Of a stretch of 64,000 bases of DNA, positions 51,847-63,076 are shown one piece after another (the first letter of the stretch is position 1; each line of letters opens with the position of its first letter). The notes under the pieces were generated by a model that worked only from the letters and a program-made list of their open reading frames with translations, had not been told where the DNA came from and made no database searches. Position numbers and translations under genes: made by a program. Source of the DNA: Acidiphilium sp. PA (GTDB taxonomy: Bacteria; Pseudomonadota; Alphaproteobacteria; Acetobacterales; Acetobacteraceae). The stretch is taken from NCBI RefSeq assembly GCF_026191915.1, contig NZ_JAIMBY010000009.1:62001-126000 (forward strand), written 5' to 3'.

Positions 51847-53675
51847 TGGCGTTCGGCGCTCTGGTCCTGCTGGCATGGCTGCTGCTGGCCGGCGTCGCGA
51901 TCCAGGCGGCGCGGCTGGGGCTGCTGTGGCGGCACGGTGCCGGCGCATCGGTCGATTGGCTGGGCGGGTTGCGCGCCCTGCCCCGGCGCTATCTGGTCGA
52001 TGTTCATGCGGTGGTCGCGCGCAAACCGGCGAGCTCCGTCATGCATCAGGCAATCGCCGGCGGCCTGCTGGCCGCAACCGCGCTGCTGCTGCTGGCCGCA
52101 ATCCCCGCCCTGTTCGCGGCGGCGCTCTACTGGCTGCTGATCGCGCTCGCCTTCGCGGTCGCCCTGTTCGGCGCGGTGCTGGTGCGGCGGCGGCGGGTGC
52201 CGGTGCGGCCCGCGTCGCTCTCCGCCGGCGCATTTCTCACCCTGCCCACCTATCTCGGTGCCTATGCGGCGGGCGGGCTGATCGCCACATCGCTGCCGGG
52301 CGTGGCAGGGCTGCTCGGCGTGGCGGTGGCCGCGTTCGGCGGCATCGGGCTGGTCGCACAGATCACCGGCGGGCCGATGCGCCATGCCGTCGCCGGCGCG
52401 CTGCATCTTGCCGCACACCCGCGCCCCGCCCGCTTTGCCGGCAGCGCGGCGAGCGGTCTGGCGCCCCTCGACCTCGATGCCACCCGTCTCGGTGTCGGCA
52501 CGATCGATGATTTCGCCTGGAACCGGCTCCTCGGCTTCGATGCCTGTATCCAGTGCGGCCGGTGCGAAGAGGCATGCCCCGCCTTCGCCGCCGGCCAGCC
52601 GCTCAACCCCAAGGCGCTGATCCAGGATTTCTGCGCGGCGAACCGCAAGGACGGAGCCACCTACGCCGGCAGCCCCCACCCCGGCATCGCATCACCCGGC
52701 CCGGTGCTCGGCGTGCTCCACGGCGAAACGCTGTGGTCCTGCACCACCTGCCGCGCCTGCGTCGCCGCCTGCCCGATGATGATCGAACATGTCGACGCGG
52801 TGATCGATATCCGCCGCAACCTCACGCTCGAGCACGGCGCCGCACCCGGCAAGGCCGATGCCGCCCTGGCCGCCCTGCGCTACGCCGGCAACACCGGCGG
52901 GTTCGCGCCCACACAGCGGCTCGATTTCGCGGCAGGGCTGAAACTGCGCGTGCTCGCACCAGGCGAGGCAGTCGATACGCTCCTCTGGCTGGGTGATGGC
53001 GCGTTCGACCGGCGCTATGGCGCAACCCTGCGCGCCCTGATCGGCATCATGCGCGCGGCCGGGCTCGATTTCGCGGTGCTGGGTCCAGCCGAGCGCGACT
53101 GCGGCGACCTCGCGCGCCGTCTGGGCGACGAAGCCGGCTTCGCCCGTCTGGCCCGGGCCAACGTCGCGCTGCTCGGCACGATACGCTTCACCCGCATCGT
53201 CACCGCCGATCCCCACGCGCTGCACGTACTACGCCAGGAATATCAAGCGTTCGGCGGGCACTACACCGTGGTCCACCACACCGCGCTGATCGATGAACTG
53301 ATCACCGCCAACCGCATCACCCTCGGACCGGCCTCCGATACCGTCATCACCTACCACGACCCCTGCTACCTCGGCCGCTACAATCGCGAGACAGCCGCGC
53401 CACGCCGGGTGCTGGCGCACCTCACCGGCCGGGCGGTCGAAATGGCCCGCGCGCGCGAGGCCTCGTTCTGCTGCGGCGGCGGCGGCGGCGCGCCGGTCAC
53501 CGATATTCCGGGCAAACAGCGCATCCCCGATCTGCGGATGGAACAGGCGCGCGAAACCGGCGCCTCCATGGTCGCGGTCGCCTGCCCCGGCTGCACCGCC
53601 ATGCTCGAAGGCGTCGTCGGCCCGCGGCCGCTGGTGCGCGATATCGCCGAACTGGTGCACGAGGCGCTGCAATGA
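51846..53675 (+). CDS. dgcB: Dimethylglycine demethylase subunit DgcB (membrane iron-sulfur protein)
   Basis: 609-residue protein. Three to five membrane helices occupy 1-175. A bacterial ferredoxin domain follows with C234, C237, C240, C244 (CIQCGRCEEAC) and a second set in CTTCRACVAACPM. Two CCG-type domains lie beyond, one with HDPCYLGRYNRET and SFCCGGGGG. The design resembles heterodisulfide-reductase/glycerol-3-phosphate dehydrogenase C subunits and probably passes electrons from DgcA/ETF to quinone. TGATG overlap with dgcA and ATGA overlap with etfA. Confidence 0.9.
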   Translation: MAFGALVLLAWLLLAGVAIQAARLGLLWRHGAGASVDWLGGLRALPRRYLVDVHAVVARKPASSVMHQAIAGGLLAATALLLLAAIPALFAAALYWLLIALAFAVALFGAVLVRRRRVPVRPASLSAGAFLTLPTYLGAYAAGGLIATSLPGVAGLLGVAVAAFGGIGLVAQITGGPMRHAVAGALHLAAHPRPARFAGSAASGLAPLDLDATRLGVGTIDDFAWNRLLGFDACIQCGRCEEACPAFAAGQPLNPKALIQDFCAANRKDGATYAGSPHPGIASPGPVLGVLHGETLWSCTTCRACVAACPMMIEHVDAVIDIRRNLTLEHGAAPGKADAALAALRYAGNTGGFAPTQRLDFAAGLKLRVLAPGEAVDTLLWLGDGAFDRRYGATLRALIGIMRAAGLDFAVLGPAERDCGDLARRLGDEAGFARLARANVALLGTIRFTRIVTADPHALHVLRQEYQAFGGHYTVVHHTALIDELITANRITLGPASDTVITYHDPCYLGRYNRETAAPRRVLAHLTGRAVEMARAREASFCCGGGGGAPVTDIPGKQRIPDLRMEQARETGASMVAVACPGCTAMLEGVVGPRPLVRDIAELVHEALQ

Positions 53676-54739
53676 TCCGGCGCGATCCCCGCGCCGAACG
53701 CGACGCCATGGTGGTCTCGCGCACGCCCCGGCTGCGGCTCGATCGGACGCACCGGGGCGGCACGCTCCTCGCCCCGGCCGGTGCACCCGTCACCGCCCCC
53801 ACGCCCATCCACATCGCCGAACCCACATTCCTTGAGTTCGCCGTCATCGAAGCCGCAGGCGGTGCGCTCAACCGGCACGATCGCCAGGTGATCGGCGCCG
53901 CACGCACGCTCGCAGGACGCGATGCGGCGGTGGTCGTGCTCACGCCCCCTCTGGCCGCCCAGGCGCCCGATGCCATCGGCACCGCCGGCGGCGACCGCAC
54001 GATCACGCTTCCTACCCCCACCTACGACCCCGAACGCAATGCACAGCTCATCGCCCAGGCCATCATCGATCACGCCCCCCGCCACGTCGTCTTCCCGGAA
54101 TCTGCCGATGGCGGCGATCTCGCCCGCCGCGTCGCCGCCCTGACCGACGCCGTTCTGTTCGCCGGGGCCGAAAGCCTCACCCCAACCCAGGTCATCCGCC
54201 CGGCCCAGGCCGGGCGCGTCGAGCTGCGCGCCACCCCACCGCGCCTGATCAGCATCGCGCCGGATCGCATCGCCCCCTATCACGGCACGCCCCACGCCGC
54301 CGATCCGCTGCCGGCGCCCGATGTTGCCGCCACGCCAGGCGGCATCCGCGCCGCTACCACCCTCGCGGTCGATGCCGCGACCATCCCGCTCGATCAGGCG
54401 CCCCTGGTCATCGCCGCCGGCAACGGCGTGACCGATTTTGCTGGCTTTCTCGACCTCGCCCGCGCCCTCGGCGCAACCCCGGGCGCGAGCCGCGTGGTCT
54501 GCGACGCCGGTGCCCTGCCCCGCGCCCTGCAGGTCGGCGCTTCCGGCACCGTGCTCAATGCCGAATGCTACATCGCCCTCGGTATCTCCGGCGCGCCGCA
54601 ACACCTCCAAGGCATCGGCACGGTCGAACACATCGTCGCCATCAACACCGACCTCCACGCCGCTATCATCGCCCGCGCCGGCCTCGCCATCATCGCCGAT
54701 GCCCAGGACGTGATGCAGGCCCTGCGCGCCATGCTATGA
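53672..54739 (+). CDS. etfA: Electron transfer flavoprotein alpha subunit (betaine operon)
   Basis: 355-residue ETF alpha. The C-terminal FAD domain is present: ALGATPGASRVVCDAGALPRALQVGASGTVLNAECYIALGISGAPQHLQGI and VAINTD. The N-terminal ~45 residues are a non-standard extension. The beta strand domain has HVVFPESADGGDLARRVAALTDAVL. It is specific to this operon, since the general ETF pair usually lies elsewhere. Encoded directly after dgcB. Confidence 0.87.
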   Translation: MIRRDPRAERDAMVVSRTPRLRLDRTHRGGTLLAPAGAPVTAPTPIHIAEPTFLEFAVIEAAGGALNRHDRQVIGAARTLAGRDAAVVVLTPPLAAQAPDAIGTAGGDRTITLPTPTYDPERNAQLIAQAIIDHAPRHVVFPESADGGDLARRVAALTDAVLFAGAESLTPTQVIRPAQAGRVELRATPPRLISIAPDRIAPYHGTPHAADPLPAPDVAATPGGIRAATTLAVDAATIPLDQAPLVIAAGNGVTDFAGFLDLARALGATPGASRVVCDAGALPRALQVGASGTVLNAECYIALGISGAPQHLQGIGTVEHIVAINTDLHAAIIARAGLAIIADAQDVMQALRAML

Positions 54740-55449
54740 ACATCATCGTCCTGCTCTCCGCCGGGCGCGACCCCCACGCCGGCACGCCACGGCCCGTGCC
54801 GGTCGAACTGCAAGCCATCGCCCTCGCTCTCCGCCTTGCACCCGCCACCACAATCACCGGCCTGCACGCAGGTGAACCCGACCCGTCAGTGCTCGATGCC
54901 CTCGGCCACGGCCTCACCACACTCACCCTGCTGCTCACCAACCCCGCCAATGATCCCCTCGCCGCGCTCGCCGCCGAAATCGACCGGGCCCGCCCCGATC
55001 TGGTCCTGGCCGGCCGGCGCGGCCGCGGCGGCACAGACTCCGGACTGCTGCCCTACCGGCTGGCCCGGGCCCGCGCCATGCCGATCGCAGCCGACGCCAT
55101 CGCCATCGAACCCGACGGCAACGATCTCGCCATCCTCCAGTCGCTGCCCCGCGGCGCCCGCCGGCGCCTCACCCTCGCCCGGCCCGCCATCGTCACAATC
55201 CACGAAGCCGCCCCGCCCGCGCGCGCCTTCGCCTACCGCGCTAGGCGCAACGGCACCATCCACGAAAAACCCGGCATCCCCGCCCCCAGCCCCACCGACA
55301 ATCACGAAATCCGCCCCTACCGCCAACGCCCCCGCCTGATCGCCGAAACCACCCAACCCACCACCGCCGGCCACCTCATGCTCGCCCCCACCCCCGAAAC
55401 CGCCGCTGCCGCTGTGCTCGCGTATGTCGAACAATTCCGGAGGCGGTGA
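54736..55449 (+). CDS. etfB: Electron transfer flavoprotein beta subunit (betaine operon)
   Basis: 237-residue ETF beta. Visible features are the AMP-type fold start NIIVLLSAGRDP, VELQAIALALRLA, DLVLAGRRGRGGTDSGLLPYRLA and the C-terminal FRRR. It is shorter than the usual 250-260 residues and diverged in the loop after ITGLHAGE. It is the last gene of the operon and ends 10 bases before repeat copy F. Confidence 0.82.
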   Translation: MNIIVLLSAGRDPHAGTPRPVPVELQAIALALRLAPATTITGLHAGEPDPSVLDALGHGLTTLTLLLTNPANDPLAALAAEIDRARPDLVLAGRRGRGGTDSGLLPYRLARARAMPIAADAIAIEPDGNDLAILQSLPRGARRRLTLARPAIVTIHEAAPPARAFAYRARRNGTIHEKPGIPAPSPTDNHEIRPYRQRPRLIAETTQPTTAGHLMLAPTPETAAAAVLAYVEQFRRR

Positions 55450-55458
55450 GGGTGAGGT

Positions 55459-55673
55459 TGAGGTAAGCAAGGCCAAGGGGCTCTGCCCCCTGGACCCCCG
55501 TTAAAGGCGGAGCCTTTAAAATCCATTAGTTTTAGGCAAGGGGAGGGCGACACAGGCCAGATCGACGGAACCACCGAGGCAGCGCCCTCCCCTTGCCTAA
55601 AACTAGCGGGTTCTAAGGGCTCCGCCCTTAGTGGGGGGTTCGGGGGGCAAAGCCCCCTGATCTTGCTTTCTTC
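55459..55673. repeat. Dispersed palindromic repeat, copy F
   Basis: Full-length copy with arms GGCCAAGGGGCTCTGCCCCC ... GGGGGGCAAAGCCCCCTGATC and a core GCGACACAGGCCAGATCGAC (one base different from the others). It separates the 3' ends of the convergent etfB and aspS genes, a position that suits a bidirectional terminator. Confidence 0.85.
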
Positions 55674-55698
55674 CGCCTCACCCGCACCACCCCCGGCA

Positions 55699-57477
55699 TC
55701 AGTTCGGCTTACGCGGGGCCAGTGCCAGGGACAGTTCGCGCAGGCGGGTGGCGTCGACCGGGGCGGGTGCGCCCATCATGAGGTCTTGGCCTTGTTGGTT
55801 GAGGGGGAAGGTGATGACTTCGCGCAGGTTGGGTTCATCGGCGAGCAGCATGACCATGCGATCGATGCCTGGTGCGGCGCCGCCGTGGGGTGGGGCGCCG
55901 TAGCGGAAGGCGTTGAGCATGCCGCCGAACTGGGCTTCGACGATTTCGGGTCCGTAGCCGGCGATTTCGAAGGCGCGCAGCATGATTTCGGGTTTATGGT
56001 TACGGATGGCGCCGGAGCAGAGTTCGACGCCGTTGACCACGATATCGTACTGGAATGCCTTGATGGTCAGCGGGTCGCGGGTATTGAGGGCTTCGAGTCC
56101 GCCTTGGGGCATCGAGAACGGGTTATGGCTGAAGGCGATCTGTTTGGTATCTTCGTCCATTTCGAACATCGGGAAATCGACGATCCAGCAGAATTTGAAA
56201 CTATCGTTGCTGATCAGGCCGAGGTCGTTGCCGAGTTTGGTGCGCACGCTGCCGGCAAATTTCGCGGCGGTATCGCGCGGGCCGGCGGCGAAGAAGACGG
56301 CGTCGCCCGCTTGGGCGCCCACGGCGGTGCGGATGGCTTCGGCGCGCGTGGGTTCGAGGTTTTTCGCGATCGGGCCTTTGGCGCCGTCCGCCTCGAAAAT
56401 GATGTAGCCGAGCCCGCCGGCGCCTTCGATGCGGGCCCAATCGTTGAGTTTGTCGAAAAAGCTGCGCGGGTTGCCTCCGGCACCGGGTGCGGGGATCGCG
56501 CGCACGACGCCGCCGCCCGCGACAATTTTGGCGAACAGGCCGAAGCCGGACTCGCGGAAGGCGTCGGTTACGTCGGCGATTTTCAGCGGGTTGCGCAGGT
56601 CGGGCTTGTCCGAGCCGTAGGTGAGCAGTGCGTCGTCATAGGCGATGCGCGGAAACGGCCAGTCGCTGACGGTTTTGCCGCCGCTGAATTCCTTGAACAG
56701 CCCGCCGAGCACGGGTTCGATCGTGGCGAACACTTCCTCCTGATCGACGAAGCTCATTTCGAAATCGAGCTGGTAGAATTCGCCGGGGGCGCGATCGGCG
56801 CGGCTGGCCTCATCGCGAAAGCAGGGCGCGATCTGGAAATAGCGGTCGAACCCGGCGACCATCAGCAATTGCTTGAACTGCTGGGGTGCCTGGGGCAGGG
56901 CGTAGAACTGGCCGGGGTGCAGGCGCGAGGGCACCAGAAAGTCGCGCGCTCCTTCGGGTGAAGACGCGGTGAGGATGGGGGTGGTGAATTCGGTAAAGCC
57001 GCGCGCGGTCATTTCCCGGCGTAGCCAGGTCACCACATTGGCGCGCAGCATGATGTTGCGGTGCAGTTTCTCGCGCCGCAGATCGAGGAAGCGGTAGCGC
57101 AGGCGCAGGTCTTCGGGGAACTGGGCATCGCCCGCCACCTGGATCGGCAGCACATCGGCGGCGGATTGCACCACGAAATCCTCGACCCGTAGTTCGATTT
57201 CACCGGTCGGCAGCCGTGGATTGACCGTGGCCGCGTCGCGCGCGACCACCGTACCAGTCACCGTGATCACGCTTTCGACGCGGGTGGCTTCCGCGCGTTC
57301 GAACACGGCGGAGCCGTTCGGGATCACACATTGGGTAATGCCGAAATGATCGCGCAGATCGATGAACAGCAGCCCGCCGTGGTCGCGCTTGACGTTGACC
57401 CAGCCGGACAGGCGGGCGGTGCTGCCGGCATCGGCCGCGCGCAGGGCGCCGCAGGTATGGGTGCGATATTCGTGCAT
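55699..57477 (-). CDS. aspS: Aspartyl-tRNA synthetase
   Basis: 592-residue class II synthetase. OB-fold anticodon-binding domain (1-110, [28 protein letters not shown]), motif 1 around [14 protein letters not shown], motif 2 [24 protein letters not shown], bacterial GAD insertion (about 290-420), motif 3 [12 protein letters not shown]. The bacterial type in alphaproteobacteria is usually non-discriminating and pairs with GatCAB. Next gene upstream (rnd) is divergent with an 80-bp spacer. Confidence 0.96.
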   Translation of the reverse strand: MHEYRTHTCGALRAADAGSTARLSGWVNVKRDHGGLLFIDLRDHFGITQCVIPNGSAVFERAEATRVESVITVTGTVVARDAATVNPRLPTGEIELRVEDFVVQSAADVLPIQVAGDAQFPEDLRLRYRFLDLRREKLHRNIMLRANVVTWLRREMTARGFTEFTTPILTASSPEGARDFLVPSRLHPGQFYALPQAPQQFKQLLMVAGFDRYFQIAPCFRDEASRADRAPGEFYQLDFEMSFVDQEEVFATIEPVLGGLFKEFSGGKTVSDWPFPRIAYDDALLTYGSDKPDLRNPLKIADVTDAFRESGFGLFAKIVAGGGVVRAIPAPGAGGNPRSFFDKLNDWARIEGAGGLGYIIFEADGAKGPIAKNLEPTRAEAIRTAVGAQAGDAVFFAAGPRDTAAKFAGSVRTKLGNDLGLISNDSFKFCWIVDFPMFEMDEDTKQIAFSHNPFSMPQGGLEALNTRDPLTIKAFQYDIVVNGVELCSGAIRNHKPEIMLRAFEIAGYGPEIVEAQFGGMLNAFRYGAPPHGGAAPGIDRMVMLLADEPNLREVITFPLNQQGQDLMMGAPAPVDATRLRELSLALAPRKPN

Positions 57478-57557
57478 CGGGGACCAGTCCTGAATGAAAT
57501 CAGGGGCAAATGGACGTCGTGGGTCTTTCCTGTCAAGACAGGGCGTGGCACTCCGTT

Positions 57558-58742
57558 ATGATGAAGCCGCACGTCAAATTCGCCGACCCCGTCCTGATCA
57601 CCACCAGCGAAGCCTTGGCCGCCCTGTGCGAACGCCTGGCCGCGGAGCCGTATGTGACGGTCGATACCGAATTCATGCGCGAGCGGACCTATTACCCCGA
57701 ATTATGCGTGATCCAGCTCGGCGGCATCAGTGATGTCGCGGTGATCGACGCGCAGGCCCCCAACCTCGATCTGGCGCCGCTCGGCGCGCTGTTCGCGAAC
57801 AGAAGTGTGGTCAAGGTGTTTCATGCCTGCCGGCAGGATGTCGAGATTTTCCTGCTGAAATTCGGCGCGGTGCCGACGCCGATTTTCGATACGCAGGTGG
57901 CCGCAATGGTTGCCGGGTTCGGCGATCAGGTGGGGTATGACACGCTGGTATCCTCGCTGGCGGGCGGCAGCATCGACAAGGCGCGCCGGTTTTCCGACTG
58001 GCAGGCCCGCCCGCTGTCACCCGCGCAGGTCACCTATGCCGCAGCCGATGTCACGTGGCTGCGCCTGGTGTACGAGGCGTTGCGCGACCGCCTGGTGCGC
58101 GAGGGCCGGCTCGATTGGGTCGCCGAGGAAGCCGCCATTCTGAACGAGCCCGGCACCTACCGCACCGACCCGGCCGATGCCTGGCGGCGGTTGAAGCTGC
58201 GGGGTGCCAACCGCCGGCAACTCGCGCTCGTGCAGGCGATCGCGGCGTGGCGCGAGCGTGAGGCCATGCGCATCAACATTCCGCGTCAGCGCGTCATCAA
58301 GGATGAACAGATCCCCGAACTCGCCGCCCTTGCGCCGGGCGATGCCGAGGGGCTGACCCGGGTCCGCGGCATCACCCGCGGCTTCGCCGAGGGTAAAGCG
58401 GGCACGGCCCTGCTCGGCGTGATCGCCGCGGCCAAGGCGCTGCCGGAGCGTGACCTGCCGCAGTTGCCGCGCGCGAACGACACCATCAAGCCGTCGCCCG
58501 CGCTGGTTGCCCTGTTGAAAGTGCTGCTCGCCGAGCGCGCCAACGCCAATCACGTCGCGGCGCGGCTGATCGCCTCGGGCGATGATATCGATGCGCTGGC
58601 CGGCGAGGATGCGCCCAATCTGCCCTGCCTGGCCGGCTGGCGGGCGGATGTGTTCGGCACCGATGCCTTGCGGCTGAAGGCGGGCAAGATCGCTCTGGCT
58701 GCAAAAGGACGCCGGGTTGAGGTGGTGGAGTTGGCCGGGTAG
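57558..58742 (+). CDS. rnd: Ribonuclease D
   Basis: 394-residue 3'-5' exoribonuclease for tRNA 3' processing. DEDDy catalytic motifs: VTVDTEFMRERTYYPELCVIQL, VFHACRQDVEIF, and YAAADVTWLRLVYEAL. The HRDC domain is at ~210-290 (QLALVQAIAAWREREAMRINIPRQRVIKDEQI). Start is ATG 57558 or 57561; neither has a good ribosome-binding site. The frame back to 57510 has no family match. Confidence 0.92.
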   Translation: MMKPHVKFADPVLITTSEALAALCERLAAEPYVTVDTEFMRERTYYPELCVIQLGGISDVAVIDAQAPNLDLAPLGALFANRSVVKVFHACRQDVEIFLLKFGAVPTPIFDTQVAAMVAGFGDQVGYDTLVSSLAGGSIDKARRFSDWQARPLSPAQVTYAAADVTWLRLVYEALRDRLVREGRLDWVAEEAAILNEPGTYRTDPADAWRRLKLRGANRRQLALVQAIAAWREREAMRINIPRQRVIKDEQIPELAALAPGDAEGLTRVRGITRGFAEGKAGTALLGVIAAAKALPERDLPQLPRANDTIKPSPALVALLKVLLAERANANHVAARLIASGDDIDALAGEDAPNLPCLAGWRADVFGTDALRLKAGKIALAAKGRRVEVVELAG

Positions 58743-58829
58743 GACGCCGCGCCGGACCGGCAAAGTATCAGTTTACGCCTTTATTCTATATTTCGATCTT
58801 TTCCCGAAAAGTATAAATTTTGGCTTGGA

Positions 58830-58839
58830 CACACGTGTG
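58830..58839. promoter_or_regulatory. Candidate operator CACACGTGTG
   Basis: A perfect 10-bp palindrome in a locally AT-rich 150-bp gap, 58 bases before the thioesterase gene. TTGGAC overlaps its left side and could be a -35 box. This is the only notable site in the gap. Confidence 0.3.
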
Positions 58840-58897
58840 CTAACCGCTAGTCTTGTTGCATAGCGTTACAGTCTAATTTCTGAAAGCGAATTTGAGC

Positions 58898-60013
58898 ATG
58901 GATGGGCCTCCGCTCGTGGAGCCAGGCGCGGTTATCGGACGCGCCGCCGATTGTGAGACTCGCGCCCCGGATGAGATCATGGCTGTCATCACGCCGCTGT
59001 GGCGGCGTGAATTCGGCCGGAAGGGCCAGGATGTGTCCGCCCATGTGTTGCACATTTCGGTTGGTATCGGGCGTATCACACGGTTTATCGATGCGGTGGA
59101 GGCGGAACTCGGTGTGCGAATTCCACCGACCGCGCTGATGCGGCTGGGTACCATGACCGCGTTGTCGGCAGCGATCGCGCACGGCGCGTTTCCGCCCGCC
59201 TCACCCCTGGTCCTGCTGCGCGCCGGTCGGCAGGATGCCGCGCTCTACGTCGTGGCCGCCGGCACCGGTCTCGTGCTGGAACTATGCGAACTGGCGGCAG
59301 GCATCGATTTTGCCGGCCAGATCTGGGCGCTGCAATTGCCGGGGCTCGATGGCGAAGCCGCGCCGCTGACCTCGATCCCGGCGATGGCGCGCCTTTATGC
59401 CGATGCAATCCGGACCCGGCATGCGGGTTCCGGCGCGATCAATCTGATCGGCTATTCGTTCGGCGGTCTGGTCTGTGTCGAGCTCGCGCGGCTGCTGGTC
59501 GATGCGGCTTTGCCGATCGGCCTGGTCGGGCTGATCGACAGCGCGTGTTACGAAAAATACTGGCCTCGATCCGAATGGGTGCGGGTGGCCTGCCGGCGCG
59601 CCGCGCGGCGCCTCGGCGAAATGCGGCAGATGACGCCACCGGCCGCGCTGCGGCACCTCATGAGCCGTGCGGCGGCGCTGGGCCGGCACTTCGGCCGGCG
59701 GCTGAACCCAGCCGCCGGTGCCGCGAGTTTCACGCAATCGGCCTATTACGTCAGCGGGCTGGAGCCGAATTTACAGCGCGTGCGCGATGCGTCGATCATC
59801 GCCTACGAAAGCTACGATCCGGCGCCGATCGATCAGGCAATCGTCCTGTTCAAATCGCAACACGGCGACCAGCACGGTTGTGATCCGGTGCGAATCTGGC
59901 AGAGATTGGCGCGCTCGCTTCAAATCGTGCCAGTGCCCGGCTCGCATATCACGATGCTGCGGAAACCCTGCGTACAGGTACTGGCACGCCGGATTTCAGA
60001 CCGCTTGCAATAG
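58898..60013 (+). CDS. Thioesterase-domain protein with degenerate carrier-like N-terminus
   Basis: 371 residues. From about 105 on it is a PKS/NRPS-type alpha/beta-hydrolase thioesterase: nucleophile Ser187 in GYSFGGLV, Asp214 in GLIDSAC and His350 in PGSHITML. Residues ~28-98 align by pattern with an acyl/peptidyl carrier domain (FIDAVEAELGVRIPPTAL..LGTMTALSAAIAHG) but the usual D-S phosphopantetheine site reads V-G-I-G (55-58), so it cannot be charged. There is no synthetase nearby. It could be a stand-alone hydrolase with a docking domain. ATG 58898 is chosen over TTG 58892. Confidence 0.72.
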   Translation: MDGPPLVEPGAVIGRAADCETRAPDEIMAVITPLWRREFGRKGQDVSAHVLHISVGIGRITRFIDAVEAELGVRIPPTALMRLGTMTALSAAIAHGAFPPASPLVLLRAGRQDAALYVVAAGTGLVLELCELAAGIDFAGQIWALQLPGLDGEAAPLTSIPAMARLYADAIRTRHAGSGAINLIGYSFGGLVCVELARLLVDAALPIGLVGLIDSACYEKYWPRSEWVRVACRRAARRLGEMRQMTPPAALRHLMSRAAALGRHFGRRLNPAAGAASFTQSAYYVSGLEPNLQRVRDASIIAYESYDPAPIDQAIVLFKSQHGDQHGCDPVRIWQRLARSLQIVPVPGSHITMLRKPCVQVLARRISDRLQ

Positions 60014-60021
60014 CAATCACG

Positions 60022-60061
60022 CCGGGCCGGAACAACGATACCGTCATCCCGGCCCGGTTTT
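60022..60061 (+). terminator. Terminator after the thioesterase gene
   Basis: CCGGGCCGG (60022-60030) pairs with CCGGCCCGG (60049-60057), 9 bp, loop of 18, followed by TTTT. It lies between convergent thioesterase and clpA genes. Confidence 0.6.
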
Positions 60062-60064
60062 CGA

Positions 60065-62392
<2,328 letters not shown>

Positions 62393-62611
62393 ATTAAATC
62401 CACTCCTAGCCGGGCTTCCGGCGGGCGGCCCATGCCACCCTGGTCAAGCCCGATACGGCTCAGCCGCGAAATCGGTCGTCATGCGTAGGCTCGGTAGGCG
62501 CGACGTCTGCACGACACTATCATGACATGATATCGCACAAACCTTTCGCAATGATGACCAAAGTAGATCACCCCTGCAAAATTATCGGCCGCGGGACGAT
62601 GGTCCATCGCC

Positions 62612-62941
62612 CTATTCTTTCTCGATCGTGCACTGCAGCGGATGCTGGCTCTGCCGCGCCAGATCCATCACCTGCGTCACCTTGGTCTCGGCGATTTCGT
62701 AGGTGAACACGCCGCACACGCCAACGCCGCGGCGGTGCACGTGCAGCATGATGCGGGTGGCTTCCTCACGGCTTTTCGAGAAAAACCGCTCGAGCACGTG
62801 AATCACGAACTCCATCGGCGTGTAGTCGTCGTTCAGCATCAGCACCTTGTACAGGGCCGGTTTGCGCGTCTTGGTGCGTGTCCGGGTTGCTACCCCGGTG
62901 CCCAATCCATTGCCAGTGCCACGACGATCAGAGCCAGACAT
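62612..62941 (-). CDS. clpS: ClpS adaptor
   Basis: 109-residue N-end-rule adaptor. The core is [26 protein letters not shown] (substrate and ClpA contact), then [28 protein letters not shown]. The N-terminal ~30 residues are a basic, Gly/Thr-rich tail. The ATG at 62941 fits the family; the frame to 62980 adds a non-conserved stretch. The 219-bp gap to clpA is longer than usual and contains no clear extra feature. Confidence 0.93.
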   Translation of the reverse strand: MSGSDRRGTGNGLGTGVATRTRTKTRKPALYKVLMLNDDYTPMEFVIHVLERFFSKSREEATRIMLHVHRRGVGVCGVFTYEIAETKVTQVMDLARQSQHPLQCTIEKE

Positions 62942-63076
62942 CAACCTAATCTCAATTCTTATCCGATGCAGCATATCCACAGGTCGCCCGGATGGGAAAG
63001 CAAAATTTGCATCACGCGCGCGATTGTCAGCACGATTGTCCGTGAGCGGTGCCGCCCCGCCATCGCAATCGGCGCG

